Notes: a model not told the origin generated them from the sequence alone. 64,000 nucleotides of DNA from Mastigamoeba balamuthi (GCA_902651635.1 CACRSC010000472.1:248706-312705), one strand, 5' to 3'. Positions 39,001 to 47,936 are shown, counted from the stretch's first letter. Numbers and translations: made by a program.

Positions 39001-39627
39001 GTCATCAGATGTGTCGCCGATTATGGCAAACCCGTCCTCTGCTGAGATGTTCCGGTCCAGGATTCCCTGTGGATTTCATTGTGAGTTAAAGAGAGGCGCT
39101 CATCAGGTCGATCGAAGAGGAGGGCAGAGAACCGTTGGCCATGACGACCTGTTTCGGCGTCCGTAAAGCACGAAGGCCTCCCCAGACCGATGTCTCCTGC
39201 TGGTAAACGCCACGTCGTCGATGCGGTCACCATTGACGTCGCCTGCAACAACCATGCCGGGCGCCTCTTCCCAAAACTCGAGCTCGCTGACATTGCAAGT
39301 GACGATGGATGCGCCTCTGCCACCCCTCAGAGCTCCGTCGTCGTCGTCGACGCCGCGCACGCCGACGGACGCGCTGAGCGGCCCAAAGACGATCCAGGTG
39401 ACGCACGCTGTGGTCCCGACGACAACGTCGGGGTGGTTGTCACCGTCGACGTCTCCCGAGCCGAGGCTGGCGCCTGCGTACGGGGTGACGATCTTGTCCA
39501 TCACCAGGTATCCATCTCTGAAGCCTGCTTCGATGTCGGGCCATACAGCCCCGTTGGAAGCTGCGGGGAGCGGCAGCACCACCAGCAGCAGCAGAGTGGG
39601 TGTCAGGTACACGAGGAGCCGGTGCAT
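36004..39627 (-). CDS. FG-GAP/CADG single-pass membrane protein, copy D (type II)
   Basis: Two exons: 39627-39133 and 39066-36004 (TGA), with a 66-nt phase-0 intron joining WPT to GILDRNISAEDG, the same position as in copies A-C. Product about 1,185 aa: signal peptide (LLVYLTPTLLLLVVLPLPAAS), thirteen FG-GAP calcium-loop motifs (DVDGDNHPD, DVNGDRIDD, DVNGDGYDD ... DFNLDGLSD), a CADG-like domain (FQLPNSTFTQPDGEK...PSWLEFN), a further beta domain, a transmembrane helix (VALAVIGTVAVTVLVMS) and a short tail MRNRPSYMSTSY. It is clearly paralogous to A-C but much more diverged, and its tail lacks the YxxPhi motif. Its 5' end abuts the 3' end of copy B (318 bp). The closest relative is the broken copy at 45988-47509. 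Confidence 0.9.
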
Positions 39628-39944
39628 TGCTGAGGCGGTTGTGGTGTGATGACGGCAAGACTTCTGCGGCGCGGTGACTCACAGGGTTTCGGAATGGATT
39701 TCGGAAACCGACGAAGAAGGGCAGCTGGTGCAGTCGATCCAGGACTGTTTTGGTGGATCGCACCCGCTGGCCTTGGTCTACGGAATTAAACAAGTATCTT
39801 TCTGATTCGAACTGCCGTCTTGCGCGACTCCATCGATACTCTGTGTCAGCACCCTTGTAACGAGACCACACAAATGGTCAGGGCCCTTTGTTCACTGTGG
39901 GTTCCGGGGGAACAACTTCAGCCCTCGAGCAGCAAAGCACCTGC
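39628..39944. promoter_or_regulatory. Promoter of copy D and 3' end of copy B
   Basis: The upstream flank of copy D (with ggaattaaacaagtatcttt near 39781) and the trailer of copy B (with cacacaaatggtcagg near 39868) meet here. The same arrangement recurs at 47510-47744, beside the broken copies E and F. The D-B junction was therefore duplicated as a block. Confidence 0.6.
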
Positions 39945-42900
39945 CTACTTGCTCGTCGTCGAGATTGGCGCGTAGCTGCCGCGGCGGCGGTTCCGCACCA
40001 CCGACATCGCCACTGCCAGGGCGACGACAGCCACGACGGCGCAGCTCACTGAGGTGGCAATGATGGCCGCCCTGTGGCTCACGACACGCTCCCTCATCTC
40101 GACCCGCAGCACCAATGAGGCATGCTGGCCCCTGTTGTCGCTGACCACCACCGTGATGATGCTCAACCTCTTCGAAGTCGGGCGGAACGTCATGCTTCGC
40201 AGAACTTGCGTAAGAATGACCGAGCTCTTGTAGTACGTCGTGAAATTCGTCCCGTGAGCGTTGTGTTCGTCCCCGAAAGCGACGCCGTCGACCTCGGCGT
40301 CGAAGACGACGGTCCCCTGGAAGAAGCCGGACCCTGGAGAGGACACGGTGACAGCGGGGAGAGCGCAGTCCGACCCGATGATGCACTCGAACGACGTGTT
40401 TTCGGTAGCGAGGCTCAGAGACTGGGCGATCACGATGGTCCACTGCTGCGACACGTACACGCCCCTCTGGTTCCTAGCCTTTGCACTCGCCTGCATTGTC
40501 CCGACGTTGTTGTAGGCCATCGGGTTGTGAAACGTCCGTGTGGTGACGTCGTACTGGAGCCACGACGGCTGCACGTCGTAGACAAAGAGAACCTCGCCGT
40601 CGGGCTGCGTGAACACGTTGTGGGGGAGGCGGAACCTGTACTCCACGTCCACCGCGGCACTGCAGCACCCATCGGCGCTGCTGACGTTGGGTCCTGCGTC
40701 TGGCTCGTAGCCGCCTTTGATCGCGTAGGCCAAGCCAATTCCAAATATGTTTGGCATCCCGACGAGCAGTGCGGGCGTGGAGGGCGTACGGCGCTTCGCG
40801 GACCCCAGGGATCTGCCCAGCAGCGACCACTTGGCCGCGGTTACAGCGAACCCGCGGGTATGCAGGTCCCCCCAGCGGACGAGGCTGGGCCACGACTGGC
40901 GGCTTCCAAACAGGACGAAAGCCGTGCCCGAGTCTGGGGAACCCAGAGCGATGTCACCCACGCCATCCATGTTGAAGTCATCGGCACTCGACACGACGGA
41001 CCCTGCACTTGGCGTGCCCTGCGGGAGCTCGACGCGGGTCCCAGCACCCGTGGAAGACAGCCGGCCAAGGTCGACGACTGCAGGCCACCAGCCACTACGC
41101 CCGAACACAACGTATGCCCTGGGGGTGCTGGCGCCAGACCCCATGCAGCCGATCACCAGGTCCGTCACGTTGTCGCCGTTGAAGTCCCCGGCGCTGCTCA
41201 GCGACCAGCCCAGGCGGTCGCCCTCGGCTTCGCCCTGGATCACGAACCCGTTCTTGCCGTCCAGCCACGACACGTCCACGCTCGACTGGTTGGCGTTGCT
41301 GCCCGAGCCGAAGAGCACGAACACGAGGCCGGCGCCGCTGCCGGGGGCCCCGATGGCCAGGTCAGCTATGCCGTCACCGTTGATGTCAACGCTCGCCAGA
41401 GAAGTGCCCAGATCCGATCCGGCGAAGCTCTGCGCCGTCACTTGGAAGCCGTTTTGGCCTGACAGCTGGGACAGCGGGACCTCGAGTCCCAGCCCAGACG
41501 CACTCCCATAGACCACGTAGGCAACCTCGAGCGCCGGCACCCCGATGGCCACCTCGGAGACCCCGTCGCCGTTGATGTCTCCCAGGGAGGTGAGCGCGAT
41601 GCCCGTGGCGTTGCTCAAGTCGCCAGTGATGGTCGAGGCGATCGTTTCGTTGGGGGTCTCGAGGTCCACTGCGGGCATTTCCATACTCCAGTACCACGTG
41701 GGCGAGCCGTAGACGACGTGCACCTGACCCTCGCCGGCGTCCGAGGCAATCAGGAAGTCCGACAGGCCGTCTCCGTTGACATCGCCGCCACCCGCGACGA
41801 CAGATCCGCAGCGGGCGCCAGGCGTGGTGCAGAGGAAGTCCAGCGACCACTTGATTGGGTACGTTATGGGGTCATCCACTGTGCCGCTGATCAGGAACGC
41901 GCTCCCGGAGCGCCCGGGGTCTCTGCCAGGAGACCCCACCAGGAAGTCGTCCAGGCTGTCCCCGTTGGCATCGCCCACGCAGCTGATGGACTGGCCCAGC
42001 GCGTAGCCCAGAGGGACTGAGTTAACAGAGACCGACGCCACGCTGTCCACCTCGAAAGAGCCCGTCCGATTGATGCCGCCAAGGATGACATAGTTTGAAC
42101 CAAGCGAAGTTGCACTGACACGCGTGCTGCCGAGCAGCAGGTCCGGCACAGCGTCGCCGTTGAGGTCGCCAGAGCTGGGGACGAATATGTTGTTGGTGGG
42201 CGGGGCAGTCACGGAGAACCCTCTGCCCTGGCTGCACCACTGCTGCAGCTCGATGCTTCGCGGCCACGCGCCCCGCGCGCCGTACACAACAGAGCATAGA
42301 GGCCCTGAGTACGAGTTCTGGCACACAGCGAAGTCGGGAACCCCGTCGCTGTTGATGTCGCCGACTGCGGCTCCCCCATAAGAGTATTCGTAGGCGGACT
42401 CGCAGTTGGGGTCGCCGCGCAGCAGGACGCTCTCGCTGGAGAGGTCCACCAGCTGGTGCCATGTACCCACGGTCCCGAGCAGGAGGTGGCACAGCATCGT
42501 CCCCTGATATTGCGACGTGGTGGCGAACACCAGCAGGTCGCCCACAGAGTCACCGTTGACGTCGCCCGCGCCGGCCACCGAGACGCCGGCGAGGCTCTGG
42601 CCCGTGGCGCCCACGATGTCGGTGGTGTTGGCCGTGCGGTTGGGGACCACCAGCCGGGGGAACACCGCACGGCCCATGATCAGCGTCACGTGCCCCCTGT
42701 TGTTGTCGCTGTACTCGTCGGCCAGAGCCAAGTCGGCCACACCGTCGTCATTGACGTCGCCGACGCCCTCGAGGGTGGCTCTCGGCTTGGCGGCCACAAA
42801 GAAGCCATTGAAGTCTGCAGCCGAGGCGTTCACCAGCGCCGGCGTGGCGCTCCCGAAGACGACGACCTTGTCCACCGCCACGTCTGCGAGCTCGTCACCG

Positions 42901-43556
42901 TTGACGTCCCCAATCGCCGACACCCTCATTCTTCCTCTGGTTCCTATGATCGCGAACCCTTCCTCTGCGGGGATGTCCGTGCCGACCACGCCCTGCAAGG
43001 ACAGTATTTCATTTGAGTTTTGTCTTTCTCTCGTCTCCGCAACCAAGTTCAATAGGTGACGTAGGCAAGAGGAAAAAGGACGAACTTGGGGCCAGCCGGT
43101 GCGGTTCCTGCGACCGAAGAGGACGATCGACCGCCGCGCGCTCACGCTGAATGCTACATCATCGATACCATCGCCGTTGACATCGCCGGCGACCACTGCC
43201 ACGGGCCACTGCAGGAGCCAGTGGTCGCACTTGCCGATGGGGACTACAACGCCTCTGCCGTCAGCGAGCGCCCCGTCGACATCGTCGACGCCACGCACGC
43301 CGAGCGACGCGTTCAGCGGGCCGAAGACGATCCAGAACACGCAGGAGTCGGTTGCGATGACGGCGTCGGGGTGGCCGTCGCCGTCGACGTCGCCCGTGCT
43401 GATGCCGCTGCCTGTTGTGATGACGATCGAGGTGGTGTCGACGACGGGCATGCCCACGGGGCGCACGATCTGGGTGACAGGCAAGTTGGGCCACATGGCG
43501 CCCGACGACATGGCCATGGGCAGCCAGGAGGCCAGTAGAAGTAGAGGCAGACGCAT
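39945..43556 (-). CDS. FG-GAP/CADG single-pass membrane protein, copy B (type I)
   Basis: Two exons: 43556-43086 and 42992-39945 (TAG), about 1,172 aa when spliced. The 93-nt intron sits at the shared phase-0 site but is a multiple of three and free of stops, so retention would give a 1,203-aa protein with 31 extra residues in the first propeller. The architecture is that of copy A: signal peptide, thirteen FG-GAP loops (DVDGDGHPD through DFNMDGVGD), CADG-like domain, beta domain, transmembrane helix (IIATSVSCAVVAVVALAVA) and a tail RRRGSYAPISTTSK with YxxPhi motif YAPI. The central stretch (about 41100-41700) is almost base-for-base identical to copy A, while the introns and flanks differ, suggesting gene conversion. 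Its upstream side carries a broken TcdA 5' copy, paralleling the arrangement of copy C. Confidence 0.9.
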   Translation of the reverse strand: MRLPLLLLASWLPMAMSSGAMWPNLPVTQIVRPVGMPVVDTTSIVITTGSGISTGDVDGDGHPDAVIATDSCVFWIVFGPLNASLGVRGVDDVDGALADGRGVVVPIGKCDHWLLQWPVAVVAGDVNGDGIDDVAFSVSARRSIVLFGRRNRTGWPQVRPFSSCLRHLLNLVAETRERQNSNEILSLQGVVGTDIPAEEGFAIIGTRGRMRVSAIGDVNGDELADVAVDKVVVFGSATPALVNASAADFNGFFVAAKPRATLEGVGDVNDDGVADLALADEYSDNNRGHVTLIMGRAVFPRLVVPNRTANTTDIVGATGQSLAGVSVAGAGDVNGDSVGDLLVFATTSQYQGTMLCHLLLGTVGTWHQLVDLSSESVLLRGDPNCESAYEYSYGGAAVGDINSDGVPDFAVCQNSYSGPLCSVVYGARGAWPRSIELQQWCSQGRGFSVTAPPTNNIFVPSSGDLNGDAVPDLLLGSTRVSATSLGSNYVILGGINRTGSFEVDSVASVSVNSVPLGYALGQSISCVGDANGDSLDDFLVGSPGRDPGRSGSAFLISGTVDDPITYPIKWSLDFLCTTPGARCGSVVAGGGDVNGDGLSDFLIASDAGEGQVHVVYGSPTWYWSMEMPAVDLETPNETIASTITGDLSNATGIALTSLGDINGDGVSEVAIGVPALEVAYVVYGSASGLGLEVPLSQLSGQNGFQVTAQSFAGSDLGTSLASVDINGDGIADLAIGAPGSGAGLVFVLFGSGSNANQSSVDVSWLDGKNGFVIQGEAEGDRLGWSLSSAGDFNGDNVTDLVIGCMGSGASTPRAYVVFGRSGWWPAVVDLGRLSSTGAGTRVELPQGTPSAGSVVSSADDFNMDGVGDIALGSPDSGTAFVLFGSRQSWPSLVRWGDLHTRGFAVTAAKWSLLGRSLGSAKRRTPSTPALLVGMPNIFGIGLAYAIKGGYEPDAGPNVSSADGCCSAAVDVEYRFRLPHNVFTQPDGEVLFVYDVQPSWLQYDVTTRTFHNPMAYNNVGTMQASAKARNQRGVYVSQQWTIVIAQSLSLATENTSFECIIGSDCALPAVTVSSPGSGFFQGTVVFDAEVDGVAFGDEHNAHGTNFTTYYKSSVILTQVLRSMTFRPTSKRLSIITVVVSDNRGQHASLVLRVEMRERVVSHRAAIIATSVSCAVVAVVALAVAMSVVRNRRRGSYAPISTTSK

Positions 43557-43784
43557 GGGGCTGGTGCTTGCTGTTGTGCTGCTGTGTGGTGTTTGTTTAG
43601 AAATAAATTTGGATGAAAGGTGTCAGGTGTGGGGATCAGTGATTCTGAGCTCAACTTCTTGCTGAGCTGGCCCCGAGCCCCAGGATATCTGCCGCGGGTG
43701 CTGATTGATTTGTAAGAGGGTTCATCTTCCAGTTTGGTGACGGAAAGATATTTCTGTCATCCCCTGATTTATCCCAATCTCCCC

Positions 43785-44061
43785 CCACGGCTGTGTTCTG
43801 CTGCGCATCCACCCTTCAAGAACCAACAAAGATGCGGTGGGCCTCTGGCTGGAGTGGCACTGCAGCTGGGTCCCAGCAGTGCCTTTCAGGACACGTGTAG
43901 GCTGTTGCCTGTGTTGGGTGCAGTGCCTCGATCTATCTTTGATTATGTTCACTCAGGGAGCTTGTAACTCGTTTGTCTGTCAAGCAGCCTCTGACATCTG
44001 CCTTTTTGTCCGGCAGTTGTTCTTTGGGGAGCTGAGGATCCAGCATATCAGAGAACTGTGA
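43785..44061 (+). pseudogene. Broken copy of the TcdA-gene first intron and start of exon 2
   Basis: This segment aligns along its length with about 59545-59838: same order of gctgcgcatcc, gtgggcctctggctggag, cctttcaggacacgtgt, ttcactcgggagcttgt, and the acceptor tgtccggcagttgttctt followed by about eleven codons of exon 2. The first coding exon is missing and the copy ends where the catalytic domain would begin, so it cannot be functional. It lies upstream of FG-GAP copy B just as the true gene lies upstream of copy C. Confidence 0.8.
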
Positions 44062-44249
44062 AGGGCCCTCATGACTGCCACGAACCAAGTGGCGACGTGA
44101 TGTGCTCTTACAGGCTGCTCAGACAGGCTCAGTTCGTGGCACAGATGTACACCCAGATAGTGCAGACTACCTTTAGGACCATTTATCCTACCCAGGCTGA
44201 CAAAGACAGCGGTCTTCTCTCAAATTAGGTCATCGCTGTGACTTTTGCA
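44062..44249. other. Unassigned spacer
   Basis: Between the broken TcdA copy and the AT-rich island I see no open frame, repeat or recognisable homology. Confidence 0.4.
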
Positions 44250-44570
44250 CATGGAGTGATAAATCTTTAGCAATGTTATTTCAGTGCTAATTTAGCACTT
44301 CAATCACTAATTTTGCACTAATTCTAGTGCTAAATAGTGCTTCATCGCTAATCTTGATTTTAGCACTATATGCAACCTAAATTCAGTGTTATTGCTTGCC
44401 TTGCTTTAATTGCTACTAATGTAAATATTTGCACTAGTAGCGATTGTAGCATTATTTTAGCAATGCAATTCCATCGAATGCATCATATGTAGCACTACCA
44501 ATCGCATGTAGTGCAATTTCAGTGCATTTAGCACATTTTTGCGATTATTCATTGTTGAGCTCTCTGTCAT
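44250..44570. repeat. AT-rich island with ten AGTGC/GCACT words
   Basis: In a GC-rich contig this ~300-bp patch is strongly AT-rich and carries about ten copies of AGTGC or its complement GCACT, mostly as AGTGCTAA or TTAGCACT, in both orientations. One pair forms the near-palindrome AGTGCTAATTTAGCACT at about 44283. It borders the transposase remnant on the 3' side of that gene, so subterminal transposase-binding repeats are the simplest reading. Confidence 0.7.
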
Positions 44571-44578
44571 TTTTGAAG

Positions 44579-45160
44579 TCAAATCCCTGTTTCAGCTTTT
44601 TCACTGGGGTGGTCTGGGAAAACAGGCCTCCCTGGGAATATGACACAGGGGTTCTCACTGAGGTACCAGGCATCTAGGTTCATGATGATTGTGATGGCTG
44701 ACCTCAGCAGGTCATTGCTTATCACCTTCTTCCCCTTGAACTTCTTGCCCACGATGTTGAATCGGGACATGAAGCCCAGGTAGTGCTCTACCCTGCTTCT
44801 CCAGCACCTGTGAACTCGGTTCCACTGGCGTTCGAACCTTGTGTACTTGAGTGCAGTTCTCCTTCACCTTCCATTGACAGAGTCAAACAGAGAGGCGTGC
44901 TTGAAGGGGGTCAGCAGCTCACTGCTTAGGACACTGACATAGGCATTGTCAGCCAGCAGCCGTGTTCCTTGCAGTTCCATGCCTGGAGCTGAGCTCTGCC
45001 AGATCTTCAGGTCATGGCAAACCCCCTTGTACAACCCTTGAACGTCCATGGGGATGCCCTGGTTGTTGACCACCACCTGGATCTTCACCACATGCCCCTT
45101 GTACTTGCCATTGTAGAACTTGTCTTGCTTCTTTCTGGGCCGTGAGATGTCAATGGCCAC
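44579..45160 (-). mobile_element. DDE_Tnp_4 (Harbinger/IS5-like) transposase remnant
   Basis: Read on the minus strand, 45160-44864 encodes AIDISRPRKKQDKFYNGKYK followed by GHVVKIQVVVNNQG, GVCHDLKIW and LLADNAYV. 44770-44579 adds a segment with KKFKGKKVISNDLLRSAITI and an Asn-Leu-Asp motif; between them the DNA codes RCWRSRVEHYLGFMSRFN in another frame. These match the catalytic core of DDE_Tnp_4 enzymes: first Asp in AID, second in ADNAY, Glu in RVEHY, and YxGKxxxH. At least one stop separates the two parts and no N-terminal DNA-binding region is seen, so the gene is dead or a fragment. Element ends were not located. Confidence 0.7.
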
Positions 45161-45164
45161 CCCA

Positions 45165-45790
45165 GCAGGACAGAGACCTAGTGATTGTGTCTCTCAGGGC
45201 AGCAGGTATGTAGTATTCTCTCTTCTCTCTCCTCTACTTTATTCCCACACCACACATCCTCTCTTGAAATCTTTTGGTGCTGCAGAAGCTGCAGCTTGTG
45301 CAACACCACGTCTCAGTGACAGTAAGCAGTCTAAGGATGATGAAGAGGAGGTTGACGAGGAGATCACGGTGAAGGAATTCAAGGGCACCTCACATGCATT
45401 GGAGTCGGATAAGGAGCAGAGGAGGGCACTGCAGAAGAAGCAACAGATCTCGGCCCTTATGAAGATGTCAGTGCCAAGCCCAGTGAGGAGCATGTTTACC
45501 AGCCCTGCACCTTTGGAGAGGTCAGAGCTGGGTTCAAGGCCATGCAGATACTGCTTGGTGGGACTCTGAACAACCTTATTATAAGGTATGAAACCCTCAT
45601 CTCCTTCCTCCCTTGTTCTCTCTGCTTTAATACATAATATACCTTTTCTAGGATGAATACCCTTACGTGTGCTGATGAGACAGGCACGCAGACCAGGGAG
45701 CTGATGCTCAGGGAGAAGCTCATGCTCGGCATTCCTGGTGCATTTCCTTCCCTATCCTCCATTATTCTCAGTTCGAACATAACATTTGAA
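45165..45790 (+). pseudogene. Spliced-looking fragment, possibly the accessory gene of the neighbouring transposon
   Basis: On the plus strand two good intron-like segments occur: ~45206-45282 (gtatgt...gctgcag) and ~45585-45652 (gtatga...ttctag). Flanking frames read DDEEEVDEEITVKEFKGT, DKEQRRALQKKQQISALMK, GEVRAGFKAMQILLGG and ADETGTQTRELMLREKL: charged, helical and unrelated to anything else here. No start was found and the frames do not join cleanly. Divergent orientation to the transposase suggests a second transposon gene, but no Myb/SANT motif is visible. It could also be a fragment of a host gene. Confidence 0.3.
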
Positions 45791-46701
45791 AATAAATAAG
45801 TCCCCAAGCTGGAGAACCCTCCTTCAGACAGGGGGCCCTATAATGCATATCTGTGAGAATGGCAAGGCTCATTGTATTGCAGATAGAGCAGTGAACCAAG
45901 CTTAACAACCACCCCCCCCTGTTCATGGAGCACACTTAGTGAAGGTACGGACTCTCTTCTCTCTCTTCTTCTCTCTTACCATTTTTGCACCCCACGAGGA
46001 CGCTCACGCCCGCCGTTGTGTTGTCGACCAGGCGGGGGAACGCCCTTCGGCCCATAACCACCAACACACGGCCCCTATCCTCTCTATGTGCCATCTCATT
46101 AACTGCAATGTCTGCCAGCCCATCGCCGTTGACGTCTCCCACGCCGCGCAGAGATCCACCAGAGGTGGTTGCAACCAGAAAAACGTCGAAGTCCAGGGAC
46201 GAGATGCGCTGTAGGGTCGGAGAGGCGCTCCCGGAGATCACAGTGTTTCCCATTGTCACGTTGTCATACCCGTCGCCATTCACGTCGCCCACCCCCACAG
46301 CGTCATCAGATGTGTCGCCGATTATGGCAAACCCGTCCTCTGCGGAGATGTTCCGGTCCAGATTCCCCCTGTGGATTTCAATGTCAGTTCAAGAGAGGCG
46401 CCCATCGGGCCGATAGAAGTCGAGGGCAGTGAACCGTTGGCCATGACGACCTGTTTCGGCGCCCGTAAAGCACGAAGGCCTCTGGAGAGCTATGTCTCCT
46501 GCTGGTATAAGCCACGTCGTCGATTCGGTCACCATGACGTCGCCTGCAACAACCGTGTCGGGCGCCTCTTCCCAAAACTCGAGCTCGCTGACATTGCAAG
46601 TGACGATGGATGCGCCTCTGCCACCCCTCAGAGCTCCGTCGTCGTCGTCGACGCCGCGCACGCCGGCGGACGCGCTGAGCGGCCCAAAGACGATCCAGGT
46701 A

Positions 46702-46709
46702 ACGCACGC
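46702..46709. repeat. Left 8-bp target-site duplication of the hAT element
   Basis: acgcacgc lies immediately before the left terminus TAGGGCG. The same octamer follows the right terminus at 47283-47290, and only one copy is present at the corresponding place in intact copy D. Confidence 0.85.
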
Positions 46710-47282
46710 TAGGGCGAGGCAAGTAACTGAGTAGTAACGGGTCCAATAACCTGAGTAATAAGTAACAGAGGGTCGATCGGAATAATTGTTACTCATCGGG
46801 AAATGCGATTTACCGATTCTATGTTCGATGGGTACAGACGTGGGTGAGAGTGTTACTCGTTGTCTGAGTCACTTCCCTCCTTGTCCAGGTCGTCAAGCAC
46901 AGTGTCCTTGCATTTCTTGGCAATCTCTTGAGCCTTTGACGTGACCAGGCCATGTCGATGGCTGCGGAAGAGCTGTTCTTCACCTGCAAAAAAGTCAGAG
47001 GGGCAAGGGCAATAGAGCACCAGAGGAGAGGCGGTTGAACTGGGCATTCGTGCTGTGGTGGGCTGCCATGATGGTGTTCTGTGACGACATCAGTGTGGCT
47101 CGGAGTGCGGGTGGTTAGGTGCAGATGGTGCAAAAAAGGGAGGTGCTTGGAGAACATATCTTTGACGTGGCCCAAAATCTGAGACAATCAATTGTTTTAA
47201 CCAAACGAATAACTCGATGAGTAATCCCGGCCTTTTGCTAGTAAGTAACAGGCAAAAAGCAGTAATCATTAGCCGCGCCCTA
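46710..47282. mobile_element. Short non-autonomous hAT-like DNA transposon (573 bp)
   Basis: Termini are inverted repeats: TAGGGCGAGGCAAGTAACT on the left, and on the complementary strand of the right end TAGGGCGCGGCTAATGATTA. They are flanked by an exact 8-bp duplication acgcacgc, the hallmark of hAT elements. AGTAAC-type subterminal words are frequent near both ends (aagtaactgagtagtaacgg, gtaagtaaca). On the minus strand a short frame (about 47047-46853) reads DFFAGEEQLFRSHRHGLV and ends in an acidic tail. It may be the far C-terminus of a hAT transposase, but it lacks the catalytic core. The element sits in the first exon of broken copy E. Confidence 0.85.
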
Positions 47283-47509
47283 ACGCACGCTGTGGTCCCG
47301 ACGACAACGTCGGGGTGGTTGTCGCCGTCGACGTCTCCCGAGCCGAGGCTGGCGCCTGCGTACGGGGTGACGATCTTGTCCATCACCAGGTATCCATCTC
47401 TGAAGCCTGCTTCCAAGTCTGGCCACACAGCCCCGTTGGAAGCTGCTGGGAGCGGCAGCAACACCACCAGCAGCAGAGCGGGTGTTAGGCACACGAGGAG
47501 CCGGAGCAT

Positions 47510-47744
47510 TGCTGAGATAGTTGTGGTGTGATGCCGGCAAGACTGCTGCGGCGGGGTGACTCACTGGGTTTCCACCCGATGACCTTCGTCAATGGAATTA
47601 AACAAGTATCTTTCGGATGCGAACTGCCGTCCTGAGACTGGGAATCTGTTTCCTCAACGCCCTTGTGCGAGGCCACACAAATGGTCAGGCCCCTTTTTTC
47701 GCTGTGTTTTCCTGGGGAACAACTTCAGCCCTCGAGCAAGTACC
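47510..47744. other. Duplicated D-B type intergenic junction
   Basis: The segment carries ggaattaaacaagtatcttt (near 47595) and cacacaaatggtcagg (near 47673) in the same order and orientation as 39628-39944. It is the fossil promoter of copy E joined to the trailer of copy F. Confidence 0.7.
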
Positions 47745-47935
47745 TGCCTACTTGCTCGAACTGCAGCGGTGGCGGTTCCGCATCATCAACGTCGCTACTG
47801 CCAGGGCGACGACAGCCACGATGGCACAGCTCGCTGAGATGGCGACGATGGTCGCCCTGTGGCTCACGATGCGCTCCCTCGTCTCGACCAGCAGCACCAA
47901 TGACGCGCTGGCCCCTGTTGTCGCTGACCACAGAT
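47745..47935 (-). pseudogene. FG-GAP copy F (type I): 3' fragment with membrane anchor only
   Basis: On the minus strand this matches the last ~65 codons of copies A-C: VVSDNRGQ, ETRERIVSHRA, the transmembrane segment and RNRHRC. All propeller sequence is missing. At its upstream end (about 47935) it breaks directly into plus-strand sequence related to the Cys-rich receptor genes, so the truncation was made by rearrangement. Confidence 0.8.
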
Positions 47936-47936
47936 T

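Larger units (their letters stand above)
39880..44061. repeat. Large duplicated block (partner 55490-59838)
   Basis: The block contains the trailer, a complete type I FG-GAP gene, its upstream flank and the start of the TcdA-type gene, in the same order and orientation in both places. In the left copy the first TcdA exon has been lost and the FG-GAP gene is intact; in the right copy TcdA is nearly whole and the FG-GAP gene has a frameshift. Each copy thus keeps a different intact part. Confidence 0.8.
45988..47509 (-). pseudogene. Broken FG-GAP copy E (type II), split by a hAT element
   Basis: Starting at 47509 (MLRLLVCLTPALLLVVLLPL) the sequence follows copy D closely: GAVWPD, DVDGDNHPDVVVG, then a 573-bp insertion (46710-47282), then WIVFGPLSASAGVRG and the equivalent of exon 2 (DVNGDGYDNV, DVNGDGLADIAV), stopping abruptly near 45988 inside the VLVGC region. 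Compared with copy D it lacks a base near 46534, shifting frame before the intron, and has lost the other ten propeller motifs, the CADG domain and the membrane anchor. The intron position is recognisable. It is a dead duplicate, older than the transposon insertion it carries. Confidence 0.85.

Noticed and set aside
31495-43556. Calling the FG-GAP genes true integrin alpha subunits
   Set aside because: There are thirteen calcium-loop motifs instead of the three or four of a single seven-blade head, a CADG domain in place of the thigh/calf legs, and no GFFKR tail.
44250-44570. CRISPR array or centromere for the AT-rich repeat island
   Set aside because: Units are five to eight bases, irregularly spaced and in both orientations, with no equal-length spacers; the patch is also far too short and too local for centromeric DNA.
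46853-47047. Functional transposase gene in the hAT element
   Set aside because: The frame is 64 codons without the RNase-H-like catalytic core; at most it is a leftover C-terminus.
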